Source: Splendidivirga corallicola (GTDB lineage Bacteria > Bacteroidota > Bacteroidia > Cytophagales > Cyclobacteriaceae). From it: a stretch of 64,000 nt of DNA. A model generated the notes under the pieces. That model did not search any database, had not been told where the DNA came from, and saw only the letters and a program-made list of their open reading frames with translations. The first letter of the stretch is position 1, and each line of letters starts with the position of its first letter. A program made the translations under genes and the position numbers. The stretch covers positions 1-64,000 of the forward strand of contig JAUJEA010000001.1 in NCBI GenBank assembly GCA_030442035.1, read 5' to 3'. Below are positions 27,578 to 36,592 of this stretch, piece after piece.

Positions 27578-28159
27578 TTAAGTAAGCAGCCTTTTCACAT
27601 ATTTGCCAATAATATCAAATTCCAGGTTGACCTGATCTCCCTCTTTAATTTCATGAAAATTGGTATGATCATAGGTGTAAGGAATGATGGCCACACTAAA
27701 GCTGTTTTTACTTGAATTAAAACAGGTGAGACTCACGCCATTAATTGTAATCGAACCTTTTTCAACTGTGACATTTCCGAGAGAATCATCATACTCAAAA
27801 TCGAATAACCAACTTCCATCCTGGTTATCTATTTTCTTACAGATCCCGATTTGATCAACGTGCCCCTGGACAATATGACCATCAAACCGGCCATTGTTGA
27901 GCATACATCTCTCCAGATTGATTTTATTCCCCATGCTTAGCTTTCCCAGATTTGATTTTTTGAGTGTTTCATCAATTGCTGTGACCTCATATTCATTTTC
28001 CAAAAGCCTGGTTACTGTCAGGCAAACACCGTTATGGGCCACACTTTGATCAACCTTAAGTTCATTTGCAATGTCACTCTTTATTCTAAAATGTACGTTT
28101 GATCTGTCTTTTTCAATACCTACAACCTCACCGATCGATTCTATAATTCCAGTAAACAT
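27578..28159 (-). CDS. ribE: riboflavin synthase (alpha chain)
   Basis: A 193-aa trimeric enzyme that dismutates two 6,7-dimethyl-8-ribityllumazine molecules to riboflavin. Two lumazine-binding domains are visible, each with its signature (NGVCLTVT near residue 45 and NGVSLTCF near residue 143), and the universal N-terminus MFTGIIES, which fixes the ATG at 28159 rather than the TTG at 28168. HIVQGHVDQIG is also typical. No FMN riboswitch is seen upstream. Confidence 0.96.
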   Translation of the reverse strand: MFTGIIESIGEVVGIEKDRSNVHFRIKSDIANELKVDQSVAHNGVCLTVTRLLENEYEVTAIDETLKKSNLGKLSMGNKINLERCMLNNGRFDGHIVQGHVDQIGICKKIDNQDGSWLFDFEYDDSLGNVTVEKGSITINGVSLTCFNSSKNSFSVAIIPYTYDHTNFHEIKEGDQVNLEFDIIGKYVKRLLT

Positions 28160-28418
28160 AAAATTCAAATTATTGTATTTCGGTAAATTTAGAAATATGA
28201 TTGAAAAGAGAAACTCTTTCTCTCTATGAATCTTTCATTAACCAAGTACAATTAGATGGGAAATTCACTTCCGAACAGAAAGTGTTTCGGTTTCAAGATG
28301 CTGGCTTGCTGAAGAATAGATTGCATTACAAACTGTATAACTTTTACGGCATTCAAATAAGGCATGACACTATTTAAATATTTTACATCCCTTGCTGTCC
28401 AGTTCTTGCATAAAACCA
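28160..28418. other. divergent intergenic region, no gene seen
   Basis: About 260 AT-rich bases between ribE (minus) and pcm (plus). Apart from the pcm -7 box at its right end, I see no clear structure. Confidence 0.4.
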
Positions 28419-28426
28419 TACCTTTG
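28419..28426 (+). promoter_or_regulatory. pcm: -7 box (TACCTTTG) before pcm
   Basis: TACCTTTG fits TAnnTTTG and lies 33 bp before the ATG at 28460. A TTG triplet 24 bp upstream is at a longer spacing than the usual -33 element. Confidence 0.5.
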
Positions 28427-28459
28427 TAAAGGACTTTTTTCGGATTGGAGAAAATTAAT

Positions 28460-29110
28460 ATGCTGGAAGATTCTTACAAACATAAAGGGATGCGCAGGGC
28501 ACTGGTAAAAAAAATAGCAAACAAAGGTATTGAGGATCCAGGTGTATTAGAAGCAATCAACAGCGTACCAAGACATTTTTTTTTAGATAAAGTTTTTGTT
28601 GAAAAAGCTTATCAGGACATCGCCTTTCCAATAGAAGAAGGGCAAACTATTTCACAACCATATACGGTAGCATTTCAAACACAACTACTGAACGTACAAA
28701 AGCATGATAAAATTCTTGAGATTGGCACCGGTTCAGGTTACCAATGTTGTGTTTTGCTTGAAATGGGAGCGAAGGTTTTTAGTATAGAGTACAATCAAAG
28801 GCTTTGTGAAAAGGCCAAGAAATTTTTACCGAAAATGGGTTATCATCCACGAATTTTCTGTGGAGATGGTTCCAAAGGATTGGAGATGTTTGCACCATTT
28901 AACAAAATAATTGTGACTGCCGGCGCTCCTTTTGTCCCCGAAGCACTTAAAAACCAATTGGAAATTGGTGGTGTACTGGTAATTCCGGTAGGGAATAGCA
29001 AAACACAAAAAATGTTGCGAATTACCAGAATTTCGGAAAATGAATTTAAGGAAGAATCCAAGGATCATTTTAGTTTTGTACCATTGCGGGGAGAGTATGG
29101 TTGGAAGTGA
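28460..29110 (+). CDS. pcm: protein-L-isoaspartate O-methyltransferase
   Basis: A 216-aa SAM-dependent methyltransferase that repairs isoaspartyl residues in aged proteins. Motifs: PRHFFLD, the substrate block EGQTISQPYTVAFQ, SAM motif I EIGTGSGYQ, SIEYNQRLCEKA and the VTAGAPFVPEAL block. The ATG at 28460 is used; the frame extends to a TTG at 28445. It is followed 72 bp later by a thioesterase gene. Confidence 0.96.
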   Translation: MLEDSYKHKGMRRALVKKIANKGIEDPGVLEAINSVPRHFFLDKVFVEKAYQDIAFPIEEGQTISQPYTVAFQTQLLNVQKHDKILEIGTGSGYQCCVLLEMGAKVFSIEYNQRLCEKAKKFLPKMGYHPRIFCGDGSKGLEMFAPFNKIIVTAGAPFVPEALKNQLEIGGVLVIPVGNSKTQKMLRITRISENEFKEESKDHFSFVPLRGEYGWK

Positions 29111-29182
29111 ACAATAAGGTCTCGGGTGTCGAATGTCCATACCTTATTGGTTCATCATTAAATACAGTTAATTAATTTATTT

Positions 29183-29707
29183 ATGGCCCGGAAAAAAAAG
29201 TATACGCGTGATTCTTCCGTAACAATGACGGAATTAGTATTGCCCAATGATACAAATACGCTGAATAACCTGATGGGTGGAAGACTTATGCACTGGATGG
29301 ATATTGTTTCTGCCATTGCCGCTCAAAAGCATTCAAATCGTATTGTGGTTACTGCTTCCGTGGATAATGTCTCTTTCGGAAAATCCATACAATTAGGCAA
29401 TGTTGTTACCCTAACGGCTACCGTTACCAGGGCATTTAATTCTTCTATGGAGGTGCATATCAAAGTGACTGCAGAAGATATTCCTTCTGGTAAAAAATTT
29501 AATAGCAATGAGGCGTTCTTCACCTTTGTGGCCGTAGATCAATCAGGAAGACCTATTGATGTTCCTGAATTAGTACCGGAGACGGACGAAGAGAAGGAAC
29601 TTTATGCCGGAGCTTTAAGAAGAAGGCAATTACGTTTGGTTTTGGCAAAACGCATGAAGCCCCAGGAGGCCAATGAGTTGAGATCTATTTTTGAATTGGA
29701 CAATTAG
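29183..29707 (+). CDS. acyl-CoA thioesterase (hotdog fold, YciA/BFIT-like)
   Basis: A 174-aa single hotdog domain with the family pattern LPNDTNTLNNLMGGRLMHWMD (N and G of the active site, Asp in MHWMD) followed by ASVDNVSFGKSIQLGNVV. It should hydrolyse acyl-CoA to free fatty acid and CoA. The basic C-terminal helix is normal for the family. 15 bp separate it from the next gene, so they are co-transcribed. Confidence 0.92.
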   Translation: MARKKKYTRDSSVTMTELVLPNDTNTLNNLMGGRLMHWMDIVSAIAAQKHSNRIVVTASVDNVSFGKSIQLGNVVTLTATVTRAFNSSMEVHIKVTAEDIPSGKKFNSNEAFFTFVAVDQSGRPIDVPELVPETDEEKELYAGALRRRQLRLVLAKRMKPQEANELRSIFELDN

Positions 29708-29722
29708 TGCTTATATTCAATC

Positions 29723-30274
29723 ATGCTTGCTGATAAAAATTACCTGCACAATATCCTAACAGAAGATATTTATATTCTTCAGGAACCCGAAGCTAACTCT
29801 TCAACGACAAACAAAAAGCTATCTCCAACTGAAGAAGTCATTGCTGAAACGAAAGTATCAGACAATAATCAAAATGAAGCTACTCCAAAGCTTAACATAA
29901 AAGGAGAAAACAAGAAAGGTATTTTGGTTTTGGTCAATCATCAGACGGAAGCCTTCTTGGAAAAGGAAGATGAAGTACTTCTAAGTAAAATTCTTCAGTC
30001 AGTGAAGTTAAGTTTCGAGGACATAGCCCTGGTTAATGCACATGCTTTGGATGATCAACTAGGCTTATTGAAAGAGATTTCCTATAAAAAGATTGTCTCC
30101 TTTGGTGTGGAGGATTTAAATTTTGCCATTACCCAGTCCTCGGTAAAACATTATGACCTGGTTCCTTTGAATGATGGAAAGTTACTACTGGCTGATTCCC
30201 TTAAGGTGATCTCCAGCGATGTAGAAAAGAAGAAAAAGCTTTGGGGCGGGCTGAAGGAACTTTTTGATGTCTAA
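29723..30274 (+). CDS. conserved-looking protein of unknown function
   Basis: 183 aa, no signal peptide and no membrane span. Residues 1-65 are polar and look disordered (short linker rich in Thr, Glu, Asn). Residues 70-165 look like a folded alpha/beta domain (GILVLVNHQTEAFLEKEDE, KKIVSFGVEDLNF, HYDLVPLNDGKLLLADSL). The strand pattern recalls the small DNA polymerase III psi-like/uracil-glycosylase-like fold, but this is only a shape impression and I would not assign it. It follows the thioesterase by 15 bp. Confidence 0.75.
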   Translation: MLADKNYLHNILTEDIYILQEPEANSSTTNKKLSPTEEVIAETKVSDNNQNEATPKLNIKGENKKGILVLVNHQTEAFLEKEDEVLLSKILQSVKLSFEDIALVNAHALDDQLGLLKEISYKKIVSFGVEDLNFAITQSSVKHYDLVPLNDGKLLLADSLKVISSDVEKKKKLWGGLKELFDV

Positions 30275-30394
30275 CATCTCACTTTACCTTATTAGATCGT
30301 TTTTGACTTTATAATCCAAATATTCGGGCTACGCTGGAACAATTTTTGGGAGTGAAATGGAATTGTTATTTTAAAAAAAATTTAAAAGACAGCC

Positions 30395-31105
30395 ATGAAA
30401 AATTCACGTCCCTTACTCTTCTTGCTTTCAATTATCTTATTTGCCTGCAATGGATCCAGAACTTTACAACAAGCCACGTTGGTTGAACCTTTGAATGAAA
30501 CTGATGACATTATTACGAAATCATTGTTTCAATCAAAGGATAGAACAATCAGTGAAGAGGACATCAAAAGGTTATTAGATGGTAAAATAAGACCGGCAGA
30601 TTCATCACGTATTGCCATTTATAAATTTGGTTCTTCCGGTAGTCGTAATTATTCAAATTACTGGTATAATGAGGACTACCTGAAGATGCAGCAAAACTAT
30701 GTTAATCTTTTAAACAGCGAAATTGAGAAATCTGCCAGAGTGAAGGAGGTTAAATTAATGCCTTCCATCATGACCCATACAAATCCAAATCTCACAAACT
30801 TGAGGGAGTCCGCAGTCAGGCTACAAGCTGATTTGTTATTGATAATCTCTATTTCAAGCAACATCTACCATAAATTTAAATTGTTCAAAAAAGATCAGGC
30901 CAAGGCTTTTGCCACGGTTGAAACAGTATTACTCGATGTAAGGACGGGTGTGGTTCCTTTTTCAAACATAGTCACCAAAGAAAAGCTGACTATGAAGCAT
31001 CCTTCGGATCTGGACATTTCAGAGACCAGAAAAAGAGCAGAAAATGAGGCCACCATGGACGCACTTCGTAAGTCTGGAAAGGACCTCGTAGCATTCTTAA
31101 AATAG
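30395..31105 (+). CDS. putative lipoprotein of unknown function
   Basis: 236 aa with a lipobox FACN (MKNSRPLLFLLSIILFACN), so an exported lipoprotein. The body (IAIYKFGSSGSR, NLTNLRESAVRLQADLLLII, AFATVETVLLDVRTGVVPF) resembles the periplasmic CsgG/TolB-N-like proteins that test 'AIYKF' and 'DVRTG' motifs, but I cannot place it in a named family. Gaps on both sides exceed 100 bp, so it may be alone. Confidence 0.75.
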   Translation: MKNSRPLLFLLSIILFACNGSRTLQQATLVEPLNETDDIITKSLFQSKDRTISEEDIKRLLDGKIRPADSSRIAIYKFGSSGSRNYSNYWYNEDYLKMQQNYVNLLNSEIEKSARVKEVKLMPSIMTHTNPNLTNLRESAVRLQADLLLIISISSNIYHKFKLFKKDQAKAFATVETVLLDVRTGVVPFSNIVTKEKLTMKHPSDLDISETRKRAENEATMDALRKSGKDLVAFLK

Positions 31106-31232
31106 AGATAATGGAAAATAGAGATAATGGAAAACAGAAATATTTTAAATATAAACAAGTTTGTTTAGGTGGGAATTAAGTGTAGCTTGTCATTTTTATG
31201 AGGCTAAATTTTTAATCTTCGAATAATATCAG

Positions 31233-32708
31233 ATGGTCACTAAAAAATTCTTCCGCTATTTTCAAATTTTTGCATTCGTATCATTTTTGGCATTCACCGC
31301 TTGTAGCGAGCAACAAGAAACTACCAAGGAACCTAACGTATTACTTATTGTTGTTGACGATCAGGGATATGCGGATATAGGTAGTGCTAAATTGGCCAAT
31401 GACGTTTCCACACCAAATATTGATAAACTGGCCAATAGCGGTGTTCGGTTCACACAGGCCTATGCCAGTTCACCCATATGCAGTCCTTCACGAGGAGGAA
31501 TCATTACCGGTTGTTATCAGCAACGCTGGGGAACATTCTGGTATGGCGGCCCCGGATTACACGATCAACAGTTCAGGACCATCGCCGAATTGCTTAAGGA
31601 CAATAACTATACAACCGGATACATTGGTAAGGTTCACTATGGTTCCAAGGATCATCAACCCGATCATCGTAGTTTCCCATTGAATCATGGTTTTGATTAT
31701 TTCTTTGGTCACACGTCTGCGAGAAAGCATTATCTGAACCATGACCAATCATTAGAGGATGACTTTCAAAAAGTCAAAAAGGAAAATAATAAATCAGGGC
31801 AAAGCCTTAGGCAACAGGCGCTCTGGGAGAACTTTGATAAGGTCGATACCATAGCATTCTCAACAGAATTATTCGCAGATAAGGCAATGGAATTTATCAA
31901 GAAGCATAGCAAGGAAAAGTTCTTCTTGCAGCTGTCTTTCAATGCTGTTCATAATTTCACGCATCAATTACCTGAATCGTATTTGAAGGAACACAATCTG
32001 AATGGCTATCATGATTGGGATCCGGCTAAGGAAGATTATTACGAATGGTACAAAGCGGGTCGTAAGCCAAATAATCCGGAAGGTCGCGAACATTATCTAG
32101 GTCAGCTTTATTACCTCGATAAGGCCATTGGGGATGTTCTGAATAGTCTGAAAACATTAAATTTGGACGAAAATACCTTAGTTGTGTTTATCAGTGACAA
32201 TGGAGGTTCCACTCCTATTTATGCCAATAATTATCCTTTACGCGGTTCCAAGTATTTATTATATGAAGGTGGAATTCGAGTACCTATGATCGTTTCATTT
32301 CCTGGAGAATTTAAAAAGGCCGAAATATCGGACAATATTGTAAGCGGTATGGACATTCTCCCAACAATTTGTAGTGTTACCGGAATCAATACCCCGGAAT
32401 ATATTGATGGTTTTGATCTAAGTGAACTATTGACCGGGGAGAATGAGTCATTACAACACGATACTTTAATTTGGGATACCGGACATGAAACAGCTGTCCG
32501 TGCAGGAAACTGGAAATTGCGAACGGCCAAAAATGATGGTCATGCACAATATGAAATGGTAGCACTTGAAATGGGTGAATTCTTATATGATCTGGAAAAA
32601 GATCCCGGTGAACAAAATAACCTGATCACTGAATTTCCTGAAATAGCACAATCGTTGAAAGATGTGCACAGAACATGGAAAGAAAATCTAACAAACAAGG
32701 AGGAATAA
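31233..32708 (+). CDS. sulfatase-family lipoprotein (arylsulfatase type)
   Basis: A 491-aa lipoprotein (lipobox FTAC) with the sulfatase metal and catalytic site: VDDQGYADIG (Ca ligands), the formylglycine motif CSPSR at residues 83-87 (Cys type), GKVHYGS, and the metal-binding ISDNGG near residue 320. The Cys must be converted to formylglycine by a maturase; no clear active FGE or anSME is seen in the window. Likely substrates are sulfated glycans or aryl sulfates. It is not in an obvious polysaccharide cluster. Confidence 0.93.
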   Translation: MVTKKFFRYFQIFAFVSFLAFTACSEQQETTKEPNVLLIVVDDQGYADIGSAKLANDVSTPNIDKLANSGVRFTQAYASSPICSPSRGGIITGCYQQRWGTFWYGGPGLHDQQFRTIAELLKDNNYTTGYIGKVHYGSKDHQPDHRSFPLNHGFDYFFGHTSARKHYLNHDQSLEDDFQKVKKENNKSGQSLRQQALWENFDKVDTIAFSTELFADKAMEFIKKHSKEKFFLQLSFNAVHNFTHQLPESYLKEHNLNGYHDWDPAKEDYYEWYKAGRKPNNPEGREHYLGQLYYLDKAIGDVLNSLKTLNLDENTLVVFISDNGGSTPIYANNYPLRGSKYLLYEGGIRVPMIVSFPGEFKKAEISDNIVSGMDILPTICSVTGINTPEYIDGFDLSELLTGENESLQHDTLIWDTGHETAVRAGNWKLRTAKNDGHAQYEMVALEMGEFLYDLEKDPGEQNNLITEFPEIAQSLKDVHRTWKENLTNKEE

Positions 32709-32828
32709 AATATAAGTGTTACGCCCTGTATTGAATTAAATAGTTCTTTAAGTCTTAGGTATTAGATTCAAGTACCAGTTTGCTATCTTTGTTTTTCCTA
32801 TATTACGAATTAGAGATAAGAGATGTTA

Positions 32829-32908
32829 ATTTTGAATAAATTATGAATTTCAAATGATCAATTACGATTGGCAACAAAACTTTAACACCTCAACACTTTA
32901 ACTCAGTT
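32829..32908. repeat. dispersed intergenic repeat, copy 3
   Basis: Carries the core and tail of the repeat: AATTATGAATTTCAAATGA, CAATTACGATTGGCAACAAAAC and TTTAACACCTCAACACTTTAAC. The leader part seen in copies 1 and 2 is missing. It lies between the sulfatase and hydroxylase genes, within a 420-bp gene-free gap. Confidence 0.78.
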
Positions 32909-33127
32909 ATATGGTAGCTAATCTTCTTTCAGACTAAAAAAACAAAAGGCTAAGATCTGAGACCCTACACCTGAATGCTTTACTTTTTTCCAAACTAAAC
33001 AGCATTGAATTAAAAACATTTATTTGTTTGACCAGTTTTCAACATTGCCTAATTTTACAGAAGGAACCGCCTGACATTTACCCTTACTACCTTTCTTAGG
33101 CTGGAAACAAATTTCAAAAAATGTTTC

Positions 33128-34060
33128 ATGTATATGGACCTTATTTTACAATTCTTATTATCATATAAGTTTTGGATTCTGGCAATCCTGATTCTTTGTG
33201 CTCTATTCGTGCACTTCAGAGGTAAGGTAAAACATAGTTTCTTTAGGCAATTGACGGATCATTCTACACTTATGGCACCCATAAACTCATTGATGTATCT
33301 TTTCTCAGCTGTGCCAAACAAACCATACTTGTCATTAAGCCAATTCCCCAATTTGATTCCTTTGAGAGAAAATTGGCAACTGATCAAAGAAGAGGCTTTG
33401 ACGCTGGAAAGCAAGGAGCTCATAAAAGGTTCAAATAAATATAATGATATTGGTTTTAACTCATTTTTCCGTCGAGGCTGGAAACGATTCTATTTAAAAT
33501 GGTATGATGATTTTCATCCTTCGGCAAAGGAACATTGCCCTAAGACCATTGAGATGATAAAAGAGATCCCCTCTATTAAAGCTGCTATGTTTGTGGTGTT
33601 GCCGGCTGGAAGTAAATTACCGGAACACAGGGATCCTTATGCCGGTTCCTTAAGATATCATCTGGGGCTGATCACGCCCAATTCGGAGGATTGCAGGATT
33701 GTGGTAGATGGTAAGCCATATTTTTGGAAAGATGGTGAAGATGTTTTGTTTGATGAAACTTATGTGCATTATGCCATAAATGAAACCGAAAAGGACAGGT
33801 TGATATTCTTTTGTGATGTACAGAGGCCTATGTCCCTGAAGGTCGGAGAATATCTGAATAAGTTCTTTTCCTGGTTCATTATGTCCGCAGCAGCGTCCCC
33901 AAATATGGAAAATGATCGAACCGGCGCGCTCAACAAAATTTTCAGGTACTTATATCAGATCAGACTGGTAGGAAAGCGGCTGAAGGCTTTTAACAAACCT
34001 CTCTACTATGTAGTAAAGTATATCCTTTTTTTGGGCATTATTTATTTGATCTTTTTTTAA
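33128..34060 (+). CDS. aspartyl/asparaginyl beta-hydroxylase family protein (LpxO-like)
   Basis: 310 aa with an N-terminal membrane span (about 10-27) and a C-terminal one (about 290-308). The Fe(II)/2-oxoglutarate domain shows KLPEHRDPYAGSLRYHLGL (HRD metal ligands plus the 2OG Arg) and the distal His in FDETYVHYAINETEKDRL. The order and the anchor resemble LpxO, which hydroxylates lipid A acyl chains, rather than soluble protein hydroxylases. The target in a Bacteroidota cell is not known from sequence. Either ATG (33128 or 33134) could be used. Confidence 0.85.
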   Translation: MYMDLILQFLLSYKFWILAILILCALFVHFRGKVKHSFFRQLTDHSTLMAPINSLMYLFSAVPNKPYLSLSQFPNLIPLRENWQLIKEEALTLESKELIKGSNKYNDIGFNSFFRRGWKRFYLKWYDDFHPSAKEHCPKTIEMIKEIPSIKAAMFVVLPAGSKLPEHRDPYAGSLRYHLGLITPNSEDCRIVVDGKPYFWKDGEDVLFDETYVHYAINETEKDRLIFFCDVQRPMSLKVGEYLNKFFSWFIMSAAASPNMENDRTGALNKIFRYLYQIRLVGKRLKAFNKPLYYVVKYILFLGIIYLIFF

Positions 34061-34092
34061 GGCGACAAAAACTTTCTTTTACCAAATGGCCC

Positions 34093-34953
34093 CTAGTAAG
34101 TCTTGGTCATACTCTTAGGTACGGCCAAAACAAAATCAGCCAAATTTTTATTCTTTTCATTGAGGTCCTCAATCAGATCTTGTTCGACTGAAGCTATGGT
34201 CAATATTTTTAATTTAGGTTCCAGTTTTTTTAGGTACCATACGATTCCTTCAAAATTATTGGAGTGATATGTGCCATGGTAATGGATGATTGATTTACCT
34301 CTTTCACAATTTGCATGGATAGACCAGGCCATGGTAGCATCCTTGATAGCCTGAGCTTTAGGCAGGTTCTCTCCTCCATGTCCTCCAGCCATTTCCAACA
34401 TACTTTTGTAGCCTTTCAACTCCGGATCATATGCTATAGGTAAAGGTGCAATGTATTTCCTGGATTCTTCAGGAAGGTCTTCCAGGGATTCAAATCCCTT
34501 GCGATACACTAAATTGGCATACCGTCTGGGTATATTGGTAGCTATAAAGGGCAATTGATGTTCTTTGGCAAAATTCACCAAAGGAGCATAATCCGTCTTA
34601 TAGTTGTTCCAGAGTTTGGCCTCCCTTTCAAAATTCTTCAATGGCACCAAGCCATTCAAATACTCATCCAATAACAACTGATCATCTCTTTCAAACATTT
34701 CTGCGCCTAGCTTAAGATCATTCTTTTTTTCTTCATACAGATCTTTTGTCAGCTCTAACTGCAACCAATGACAAATTGGATTGTTGTGCAATTCACCAAA
34801 CAACACAACATCCGCTTTTCCGGCTTCCTTCAGTAAGGATTTATAGGAAGATGCCTTCCCCTTCCCATTAAAGATCTTATAGGCCTGTTTAACAGGATAG
34901 TTTGTGAATCCCGAAAAAATGAGTATCGAAGCAAGAGCGATTGTTTTTTTCAT
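34093..34953 (-). CDS. ChaN/Tiki-superfamily protein (haem-binding-uptake-like)
   Basis: 286 aa with a short hydrophobic N-terminus (signal peptide, ends near FSGFTNYP). Family motifs: VVLFGELHNNPICHWLQLEL (GExHxxP), AEMFERDDQ, PFIATNIPRRYANLV and a terminal HYHGTYHS block. ChaN-type proteins have an EreA-like fold and bind haem with His/Tyr. It converges on the hydroxylase gene with 32 bp between stops and has no obvious haem-uptake neighbours. Confidence 0.88.
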   Translation of the reverse strand: MKKTIALASILIFSGFTNYPVKQAYKIFNGKGKASSYKSLLKEAGKADVVLFGELHNNPICHWLQLELTKDLYEEKKNDLKLGAEMFERDDQLLLDEYLNGLVPLKNFEREAKLWNNYKTDYAPLVNFAKEHQLPFIATNIPRRYANLVYRKGFESLEDLPEESRKYIAPLPIAYDPELKGYKSMLEMAGGHGGENLPKAQAIKDATMAWSIHANCERGKSIIHYHGTYHSNNFEGIVWYLKKLEPKLKILTIASVEQDLIEDLNEKNKNLADFVLAVPKSMTKTY

Positions 34954-35184
34954 GATCTGGTCTAAGAGAATCTGATTCCCATCAAATTTAGGAAAAACTA
35001 TATTGATTGTTTAATCATTCTAAAGCATGTGAAAAAGTACTGAGTTCTCAATGTGTTAAAGTTGTTTTGCTATTTGAAAACTTAGGTTCTGAAAAGTAAA
35101 TTTTACATATGTTAAAAGGCTCATAACGATTGTCTTGCATCGGACACACATGAAAATAATACATATCATTAAACCTTTATTGAT

Positions 35185-35192
35185 TATTTTTG
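35185..35192 (+). promoter_or_regulatory. arsM: possible -7 box (TATTTTTG) before arsM
   Basis: TATTTTTG fits TAnnTTTG but is 124 bp from the arsM start, so it would give a long leader. Weak. Confidence 0.3.
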
Positions 35193-35316
35193 GTTTACAA
35201 TAAAACTTATTAAAAATTTAATGTATTAAATGATTGTAGCTGATTCATTCAAAGGTAGTGCGTTGGAATGATCAGATTTTTTGCATGAAATCAACGATTT
35301 AAGAAAATATAAACAG

Positions 35317-36294
35317 ATGAAGGACATATCATATTTGGAAACGACAAAGAATGTGTACAAGCAGGCTGCGGAAAAACCGGATGTTGGATTGTGCTGTACG
35401 ACCACACCTGTTTGGCAATTACCACAACTCGAAATTCCAAAGATCATGTTGGACATGAATTATGGATGTGGCAGTACGGTGAATCCAAGGGACCTGGTAA
35501 ATGATCCCAATATATTGTATGTTGGTGTTGGTGGTGGAATGGAATTGCTTCAATTTTCATATTTCAGTCGCAAACCAGGTGGAGTAGTAGGTGTAGACGT
35601 GGTAGATGAAATGTTGGAGGCATCGAGGGTGAATTTCAAAGAAGCTGAAAAGCTGAATCCATGGTTTAAGTCTGAATTTGTTAATTTGGTAAAAGGGGAC
35701 GCGTTGAATTTACCGGTGGAAGATGAATCGATCGATGTGGCGGCGCAGAATTGTCTTTTCAACATATTCAAGCAGGATGAGCTTAAAAAAGCCCTGCAGG
35801 AAATGTACCGGGTATTAAAGCCATATGGCAGGCTGGTGCTTTCCGATCCAGTTTGTGAGGATGACATGTCAAAGGATCTTAGAAATGATGAAAGGCTAAG
35901 AGCACTTTGTCTGACTGGTGCGCTTCCTTTGAAAGATTATATTAAAATGATCACCGATGCAGGCTTTGGAACCGTTGAAATACGTGCCAAACGACCTTAT
36001 AGAATACTTTCTCCTAACCGCTATGATACGGATAAACTCATTACCATTGAAAGTGTTGAGGTTTGTGCTATCAAAGATCCAATGCCAGAGGATGGTCCTT
36101 GTGTCTTTACAGGAAAAACGGCGATCTACTTTGGTGATGAAGCCTATTTTGATGATCAAAAAGGGCATGTATTAACGCCTGATCAACCATTGGCCGTCTG
36201 TGATAAAACTGCCAATGCATTGGCTTCCCTGGGCAGAGAAGATATCTATGTATCCGGATCCACCTATTTCTACGATGGTGGCGGATGCTGCTAA
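35317..36294 (+). CDS. arsM: arsenite S-adenosylmethionine methyltransferase (arsenosugar-type ArsM)
   Basis: 325 aa from the ATG at 35317 (the frame opens at a TTG, 35281). Rossmann methyltransferase with VGVGGGMELLQF (SAM motif I), VDVVDEMLEAS and QNCLFNIFK. It has cysteines expected to bind As(III): VGLCCTTTP near the N-terminus, MNYGCGSTV, and the C-terminal YDGGGCC tail, which is the mark of the ArsM group tied to arsenosugar synthesis. The partner radical-SAM gene arsS is not adjacent. A perfect terminator follows, so it is transcribed alone. Confidence 0.9.
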   Translation: MKDISYLETTKNVYKQAAEKPDVGLCCTTTPVWQLPQLEIPKIMLDMNYGCGSTVNPRDLVNDPNILYVGVGGGMELLQFSYFSRKPGGVVGVDVVDEMLEASRVNFKEAEKLNPWFKSEFVNLVKGDALNLPVEDESIDVAAQNCLFNIFKQDELKKALQEMYRVLKPYGRLVLSDPVCEDDMSKDLRNDERLRALCLTGALPLKDYIKMITDAGFGTVEIRAKRPYRILSPNRYDTDKLITIESVEVCAIKDPMPEDGPCVFTGKTAIYFGDEAYFDDQKGHVLTPDQPLAVCDKTANALASLGREDIYVSGSTYFYDGGGCC

Positions 36295-36316
36295 AACCAT
36301 TAATAATGTATAAGTA

Positions 36317-36345
36317 AAGGCGATGCTTCTTGCATCGCTTTTTTT
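36317..36345 (+). terminator. intrinsic terminator after arsM
   Basis: GCGATGC / GCATCGC stem with loop TTCTT, then TTTTTTTT. It starts 23 bp after the arsM stop. Confidence 0.9.
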
Positions 36346-36592
36346 GTTTATAAACAATTGATCTTAATATTCCCTTTTGCAATATCTTGGCGATAAAGCT
36401 CCTCTGAATTGAGCATCACTTGGATCAAGCTGAAAAACAGAGGAGAAGTTTTCAATGGACACAGATCTCACGGATTTCCTTTGCCAGGATTCTTGCTTGA
36501 TCTCATAATTTCATAAATTTAATATCGGTTTAGCAAGAAACGTTTAGATGAAAATTGAAATCGGAAAAATAACCGACTTAGTATAATTGATC

